Shown here: positions 58,006-64,000 of the stretch, piece after piece
Layout of the letters: each line of letters starts with the position of its first letter
Numbering within the stretch: the first letter of the stretch is position 1
Source of the DNA: Boothiomyces macroporosus
Lineage: Eukaryota > Chytridiomycota > Chytridiomycetes > Rhizophydiales > Terramycetaceae
Assembly (NCBI GenBank): GCA_027604185.1
Contig: JADGKB010000036.1
Span: forward strand, 1-64,000
Length of the DNA: 64,000 nucleotides
Direction of reading: 5' to 3'
The notes under the pieces: model-generated
Database searches by the model: none
The model's input: the letters and a program-made list of their open reading frames with translations, nothing else
What the model was told of the DNA's origin: nothing
Program-made: the position numbers and the translations under genes

Positions 58006-60426
58006 TCATGCATATCTGCTTTTAGGTCGCTGGCCCTTTGCGCTTGGATAGCCATCGTTTAACCCTCTTGATTTACTTCGCTTTTCGCTTGAAAGGTCGT
58101 AAATTGATTCCCCCATCAAATCCGAAGATACAAATACCTCTTCATTATCTTGCGATAAAGCATAATCTAACGCACCTTGAAGAGGCGAAATTTGGTGACC
58201 CCCTTTCCTTGGTGCTTCGTTTTGAAGCGTAGTTCGTTCTGGGAGTTCGAGCTACAGTTAGAATTCTTTTACTTGCAGAGTTGCAATATTGTCTCCTCGA
58301 TATCTGGGATTGGTATCCCCCATTCCAAGAACTAACTTTACATACTGGCAAACTGGTCGTCTCAAAGTTGATATAGATTGAGGCCGTCCAAGCTTCTTTT
58401 CCCTTCCTCTAGTAATAATCTTTCTTAGGGCCCAATCATCCTTTTCCTCATTGTACACGGTCTGCTGTTCCAATTTTCGTTGTTCTTCAGTAGGAATAAA
58501 GTTTTCAGTTATGGTAATCTTCAACTCCAATTCCCGGGATAGTTCTCTTATGGTATCCAGCAAATCTTCTTTTTCTATCCGAAACTCGTCTTTGACATCG
58601 TTGATTTCTTCCTTAACTTCCTGCAACTTGCTCCAGAGTTTCTTTAACTTTTTTGTTTTCACTTCTACTTCTTCCTGAAGAGACGAAAAGTTTTCTTCTA
58701 ATTGAAGTTGAACTTCTTGCTTTGCTTCGATCCTCTTTTCCAAGAGCCTCTTTCGTCGCTGTTCTTCTTGAAGACGCGCCTCAGTTTCTTGCAGAATACG
58801 TTCTTGTTCATTAATCTTTTCTTCTATATTTACACCACCAATGAGTAATTTGTCTTCCATTGCCTGTAGTTTTATGGCTAAAGCTTCTCTTTCCTGCCTT
58901 TCTTGCTCTAAGTCTGCAGCTCTCTTTTCCAGCTCTGCAGCAATTCTTTGTCTTTCTTCCACAACCATATCCTTGGAAGCTAGCAGTGCCTTCTTTTCCG
59001 CCTCCACTTCTTCTTGAAGTTTGGAGATTGTTTCTGGATCAAGGACTGCCAGTGGATTAACTACACCTTCATCCACCACAGCTTCTTCAATCGATTCATC
59101 ATCTCCCTCTCCTTCTGATGAAATCACATCAATATCCTCGTCTCTTGAAGGTTCACGCTGTTTCTTCTTTACCACCGTTTTTTTAACTACTTTTGTAACT
59201 ACTTTTGTTTGTGCAGGGCCTTTCTGCCTGGCTTCAAGGGCTAGACGCAGTTGTTCGATTTCATTTTGATACTCTCTCAGCATAGCATCCTTAGGATCCT
59301 CATTGATCACTGGCTTATTCTTGATATTCTTTGCTCGATTAGCATACCTCAATGTTGACAAAGTCTCATCAAAATTGTAGCTTGCAGGACTTAGTGTAGC
59401 AATCATCAAAGTCTTTGCGTTACCACCTAGCGAGTCTTGAAGTAGCCCTAATAGTGAACAAAAAGATACTGGTTAACTTGGAATCTCTATATGGAATGTG
59501 TGAGCTTTTACCGTCTACTAATGCTGAAATACAATTGCCCAATGCTGACAATGACAAGTTAATTTTAGTTGCTTCTTTCAACCGATCGCCTGAGGCACCA
59601 GTTTTTGATTGTCTTTCAGACCCAGCTAGATCAACCAAGTTTAGTTTTCCTGAAACATACTTGTCTTTCGTGAATATCAAGTTACCTTGTCCATCAGGGC
59701 CAACCTCTGAAGACTCTATCGTAATAGTAAAGATGGAGTGCGATCTGGATGAATTTTCGTTCATTAAAGTAGCACCAACCGATCGGTGCTTGTTCCCCAA
59801 TTCCATCAGCGTTTCTAGCTCTTCAACCGACTTGACAACCACTGCTGACAAATCTTTTACAAACACTCCAGAATCAGGGTTTTCTTTCAAATCTAAGCCT
59901 CCTTTTGGATTCTTGCTTGGTTTAATCAGCAAATCTTTGACTTCCTCATTGTAAATTTCCAAAAATGACACCCGTACGAGAAACTTTTTATGTCCCGTTC
60001 GTGAAATGAAATCGAAAATGTGGTGAAAACACTGGGGAATTATACCCCTTAAATGCGGGACCGTTGAAACACCTTGCATTGAAAAGGTCTTTCCTGTTCC
60101 GGTCTGTATTAGCAATGGATTACTTGGCCGTATGCAAATACAGTTCCATTGAATCCTCCAAGGGCTGCATCAACAATAATTCTGGCAGTGGAATTATACA
60201 CTTCGGACTATGTTAGTATTTCGAATACTTGCGTTGAATCTTCATCAAATACCGCATCAAAAGAAAATGTCTTGACATCAGATGGATTTTTAGGGTTCGC
60301 CAGTGATATGGAACCATTCTTTTTATTCATTTCTGCAATATTTGTATGACCAGCTTGCTTTTCCTTTTCATTGAATGGTCGACACCTCCCTACTACAATC
60401 ACATTTTCCTTCTCTCCTGCAGTCAT
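58006..60426 (-). CDS. KIF3: kinesin-2 motor subunit (KIF3/FLA10-like)
   Basis: Anterograde intraflagellar transport motor. Motor domain: [12 protein letters not shown]-loop AYGQ|TGTGKT (GTAATCCATTGCTAATACAG lies inside it), [19 protein letters not shown] and, after a 22-nt intron, LLQDSLGGN. The neck [22 protein letters not shown] is diagnostic for kinesin-2. A long charged coiled coil follows, then the conserved tail [14 protein letters not shown] and [14 protein letters not shown] 21-nt intron there leads to a last exon of about 75 residues ending at 58006; read without splicing the frame would stop at 58258. About 785 residues. Another intron (21 nt, after DEDSTQ) is near the start. Confidence 0.93.
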
Positions 60427-60480
60427 AGTTTAAACGCGACTGAATTCTGACGTGGAGTTGAAAACTTTTAAATTACGAAT

Positions 60481-63400
60481 TCACAGTTTTATATATACGA
60501 AATAGTTTGCGTTCACAATAGGAAGATGTTTCCTAACACCATCAAACCCTCTTTCTTCAGCAAAAAGCTCGTCTTGCCACCTCGATCTTTCACCTTGAAG
60601 CAAGTCTTTCAGGCTATCGACTGGAGTAGATGAATCACAAGAATAGCCTGATGGTACAGCGACAAAAAAGTCCTTTAGTCTAAATTCATTTTCAAGATGT
60701 TTCGCCATGTCTTCAAATACAAGCAATGTAAGTGGAACGAGCCTGGAATAATTTTGAGATAGGGTCGGTTTGGCAACATCCAAAGTCAGATCTTCCATGT
60801 TTCTGCACAGTTCCTGGTCTTCACTAATTTCTACCGGTTTGTGGTTTTTTATGTAATTGATTCTATAGTCTTGAACTCCAACAATTAGTATCCCATCGCT
60901 TTCTAGCCGTTCAGCTGCCCGCTTTGCAATCGATATAACCAACTTGCGATAATCAGATATCCAATTTTCTGATTTGAGGGTGGTCGTGGACAAATCAAGG
61001 TGTGGCAGGATATACAAGTTTACTGGGACATCGTCTATTAGGATCTCTTCAGCATTTCTAAATGTTGACGGATCATACTTGTTTTTTCTAACTCTACTAA
61101 AAAACTTTCGCGATCTTACTCGTACCTGGCTCATTTCTACATCTCCAAATCTATTGGCAATGTCTTTGACAAGAATTTCCTGATCTAAATCATCAATTTC
61201 CCAAACAGAGCTGGTATTCAAAAATTCTGGGTCAGAGTCCATTTCGCAAATCTCTTCAGTAAATTCAATCAAACAATCCTCTTGCCAATCTACTGGTGAA
61301 AAGTCAAATTCCACATTGTTCTTTCTGAATACTGCAATGTACTCGTGCTCCATAACCAAGAAATCGTATTGTACTGAGAGATACTGTCCCAGTACGGCAC
61401 CCTGGCAATGTCTTTGTTTCTTTATAATCAACTCCTCCAACTCAAACCCTTCTTGCAAGTAAAGTTCTATTAGCTTGAAGGAAACAGGGATTATGTAGCA
61501 CTCTTTTCGGTTATCCCCGATTCCCAGGGTTAGTCTCCTATCAAATTTCAATAGTCGATAGGATTCTTTCACTACGAAAAGCATCTCTGTCAAAAAGTCA
61601 TCAAGCTCAGGGATACGCGAAAGGTCATCCGCAATCAGTGAACTATGGATAAATTTTCAAATAGTTACCTGTACTGGATACAATCTTTGTATGGAGGATG
61701 GGAAAGGATGTGATCATAGGAAGAATCTTCAAAAAGTGGACCACTAAGTTTTCTAGCATCTCCCAATACAATTATCGGCCGGTACACAGCTGAAATCCTC
61801 ATTGACTTTGGAATTGCAAACGCTGAATTTCGTTGCGCCAAAGTAATTGCAAGGGGATTGACATCTACACCGCACAATCTAGGTCAGTATTCAGTCACCT
61901 TCTTTTCAACAGCATGGACTCTATTGCATCTGTCCCTCTTCCTATAAAATTGCTCAATACTCTTTCTCCCTCTCTGGTATACTTGTTCAAAGCCCAGTTC
62001 ACCAATTGAGGAAGCCAAGTTCCTTAAATTAAAATCAATTACCATGATAATCGCTACCAGAGTGACTTGCCCACCTTGGTGCTCTGCTTGGAATGTCGTA
62101 AAACGTCGTGTCAATAACCATTGAAAATAGATGGTCGTCAGCAGGTTTGTAATTAGCAAAATAAGTTGGTGGTACCACTGTAAACCCTGGATTCTCAATC
62201 TCACTACTCTTTACACTTCTTGTAGAATAGTATTCGTGCTTGTAATTTTCGAAATCGCACGAGTATACTACAGAAGTTGTATCCTGATTCACAATAGTAG
62301 TCAGTGGTTGGTTGTTGGAAGAGAGGTTGCCAGTATGTAGTGAATTTGGTGCTAACTGATAGCAGCCCTCACAGATTAACAAACCATTGTTCCCTATCAT
62401 CAAAGCAGTTCTACATTGTCTCCATTCTGAGGCTTTGGAAAATGAGCAGAAAGCACACTTTATAATCTTCTTTTCCATCTTTTTGGTAGTTGTAGTTGCA
62501 GTAATGTTCTTCCTAAACTGCTGCAGGATTTTAGCTGTGGCTATATCAGTTCAATTTACCATCTTTCTTTTTTCTAGCATATTTCTCCTTTTCGCGAGTT
62601 CTAATGTCATTTCTATTTTTCATATTCGTTGTGATAAAAACGCTCTTTGGGTGCGGATGAGATTCTGGGAATCTCTTTTCAAAGCAATATGTACATATAT
62701 CGAATGTCGAAAAGTAGTCCTTGCTACACTGTTCACAGGTATACCATGATTCATCTTTTAAAGCCATATTACAGCTATCGCACATGAAGCTGTCATCAAA
62801 GTCATCCTGACCTTAGAATTTGAATTACCATTCTATTCAAGATCCCTTCATGTTTTGGACACCAAAACAGAATTCCTCGTTCAAAGAAGGAAATATCCTT
62901 ATCGGTGCACCCCAAATGATAATTCCGAAAGCATTTTGATTTAAAACAGCCAATCGTCGCCCCAGTCTCTTCGCACTTGATACACTTTAGCCCCCTCGAG
63001 CGACGAACAGCCTTCCCAACATTGTACCAATTCCCTTCATTTACATAAACCTCTGGAGAATATCGGGCACATTTTTCATGAGCCCACAACGGAGTAAAGT
63101 TTTTAGATTTTGTTCCGATAGAGATTAAAAATGGTTTCTTGCTGACAAAAGCTCCTAATCCATTTTCATGTTCTGGCAGATGGCAAAAGGTACATAGTAT
63201 TGTTTCTTTTATCGTTCCAGTTTCTTGATTTTCAAAGTTTTCATCGCCAAATTTGTCCAAGACGAAATCTACTTCATTCAAAGGAGAAAATAGAATTTCC
63301 TTTGCAAAAGAAGTTCTTGGATGAACATGGAAAGGAAAACTGTACTCGAAACATACCAAGCAAATATCAAACGACTCATAACCCCAATCATCAGTAGGAA

Positions 63401-64000
63401 CTTCGCAATATGTGCAATATACCCTAACATTTCTAATTCTCTTGTTGCACCTGTTGCAATATATTTTCCAAGATTCGTCATCTGAATCATATACTTTACT
63501 TTTTCGATTTTGTCGAACTACTGGTTGGCATTCCTCTTCACTTTCTGTTTCATCTACAATTTGATTAATCAGCTCTTCAGATGGCATATTTTCGCATTCC
63601 CTAATTCTCCTGCTGTCCGAGTCAATCATCTCATCATAATTTGCACTCCATCCTAAAAATCGAAAGCGAATAGATCCTTCAAAAAGTCCAATCATTTTCG
63701 CCGGCCACCATTTTCCAGTCTTGTCCTTTACTTCAACGATTTTGTTTGGGACAAAGCCGTGAATATTTATTACCTCTGCATTTTCAAGTGGATTGTTTGC
63801 TAGAGGAATGGTTACATCCTGGTTCAAAAGCTGAAGAGTTCTGCGAGTGTTGAATGAACCAGTAGATACAAATTGTTTGAACGGGAGTTTTATAACTTTC
63901 TTTGCAGGTTCTACCGTCGACTTTGGCTTTTCTTCCTTTTCTTTTTCTTCTATTAAAGACGATTCGTCTTTAATTGGTTTGGCAGATCTAGCGATTATGG
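60481..64000 (-). CDS. chromatin-reader/DNA methyltransferase fusion (5' end beyond window)
   Basis: One continuous spliced frame, open at the right edge of the window. Modules in order: (1) Lys/Glu-rich start; (2) Tudor/chromo-barrel-like fold, 63737-63606 (VEVKDKTGKWWPAKM, FLGWSANYDEMIDSDSRRI); (3) ZZ-like finger, ~63461-63326 (CNRC, CTYC, DICLVC, HVHP); (4) extended PHD, ~63197-62843 (LCTFC, HEKCARY, CIKC, HLGC, WCPKH); (5) second ZZ-like finger, ~62795-62640; (6) GATA-like CxxC...CxxC finger, ~62457-62345; (7) methyltransferase with SAM motif FIGRGT (61948-61931), GVDVNPLA and catalytic SHPPY (61703-61689); (8) C-terminal domain without a known match. Introns at 62807-62828, 62541-62559, 62023-62042, 61879-61898 and 61643-61668 hold the frame. 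The catalytic part resembles bacterial HPPY-type DNA methylases; adenine-N6 or cytosine-N4 specificity cannot be told. Confidence 0.85.

Noticed and set aside
58038..58232. Plus-strand open frame between PSMG2 and kinesin-2
   Set aside because: The same bases are the last exon of the kinesin-2 tail on the minus strand after a 21-nt intron.
1767..63000. Frequent in-frame stop codons suggesting a reassigned genetic code
   Set aside because: The stops fall in GT...AG segments of ~20 nt whose removal restores conserved protein sequence; TAA, TAG and TGA also all end real genes here.
1..64000. tRNA, rRNA, CRISPR array or bacterial operon
   Set aside because: No T-loop-like GTTCRANNC motif in a cloverleaf context, no conserved rRNA stretch, no spaced direct repeats and no ribosome-binding sites; all genes are eukaryotic in architecture.

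Overview
The window is a gene-dense, AT-rich nuclear segment of a eukaryote using the standard genetic code. I read about 39 protein-coding genes plus one decayed mobile-element gene, or roughly one gene per 1.6 kb, with intergenic gaps often of only 15-60 nt. The gene set points to a zoosporic relative of fungi, such as a Rozella/Cryptomycota-like organism, an aphelid or a chytrid. Fungus-like features are a Met30/SconB-type F-box WD40 protein, a GPI-anchored yapsin-like protease and a methylsterol monooxygenase. A motile flagellum is implied by DNAI4, RSPH10B, kinesin-2 and a tubulin-type carboxypeptidase. A retinoblastoma protein and tuberin, often lost in yeasts, are present. The assignment is an inference; no rRNA or tRNA gene was seen.

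The dominant structural feature is ultra-short spliceosomal introns. Nearly every gene is broken in its reading frame, and each break is repaired by removing a GT...AG segment of about 19-24 nt carrying a TTAAC/CTAAC/TTAAT/TGAT-like branch sequence a few bases before the AG. Joined this way, the products match known families across the join (CCT7, TRAPPC5, NUBP1, thioredoxin reductase, RB, kinesins). Coordinates below are start-to-stop genomic spans including these introns.

Layout. 1-1766: no gene recognised. 1.8-4.1 kb: tyrosine-recombinase-like element gene with two frameshifts. 4.2-9.1 kb: kinesin, cyclopropane-fatty-acid synthase and a divergent FAD oxidoreductase, the last two a bacterial-style pair. 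9.1-12.8 kb: tyrosine phosphatase, prefoldin 6, mS33-like, TRAPPC5 and a small unknown gene. 12.8-17.7 kb: cohesin loader Scc2 and a short PPP4R2. 17.7-23.4 kb: NFU1, tuberin, TMEM115. 23.5-32.7 kb: aspartic protease, TTC5, cytosolic carboxypeptidase, CCT7, a DUF2196-RanBP2 zinc-finger protein, HMG-box protein. 33.2-41.5 kb: sterol oxidase, degenerate thioredoxin-fold protein, DHHC acyltransferase, USP-like protein, DNAI4, ZNHIT3, NDUFA4. 41.5-50.6 kb: Met30-like, NUBP1, RBM22-like, coiled-coil protein, ABCA transporter, thioredoxin reductase. 50.6-60.4 kb: second tyrosine phosphatase, RB, RSPH10B, PSMG2, kinesin-2.

The most unusual gene lies at the right edge (60481 to beyond 64000, minus strand). 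Chromatin-reader modules (a Tudor/chromo-barrel-like domain, two ZZ-like fingers, an extended PHD and a GATA-like finger) are joined in one continuous spliced frame to a bacterial-type DNA N6-adenine/N4-cytosine methyltransferase with an SHPPY motif. This is the best candidate for an undescribed system: targeted DNA base methylation guided by histone readers.
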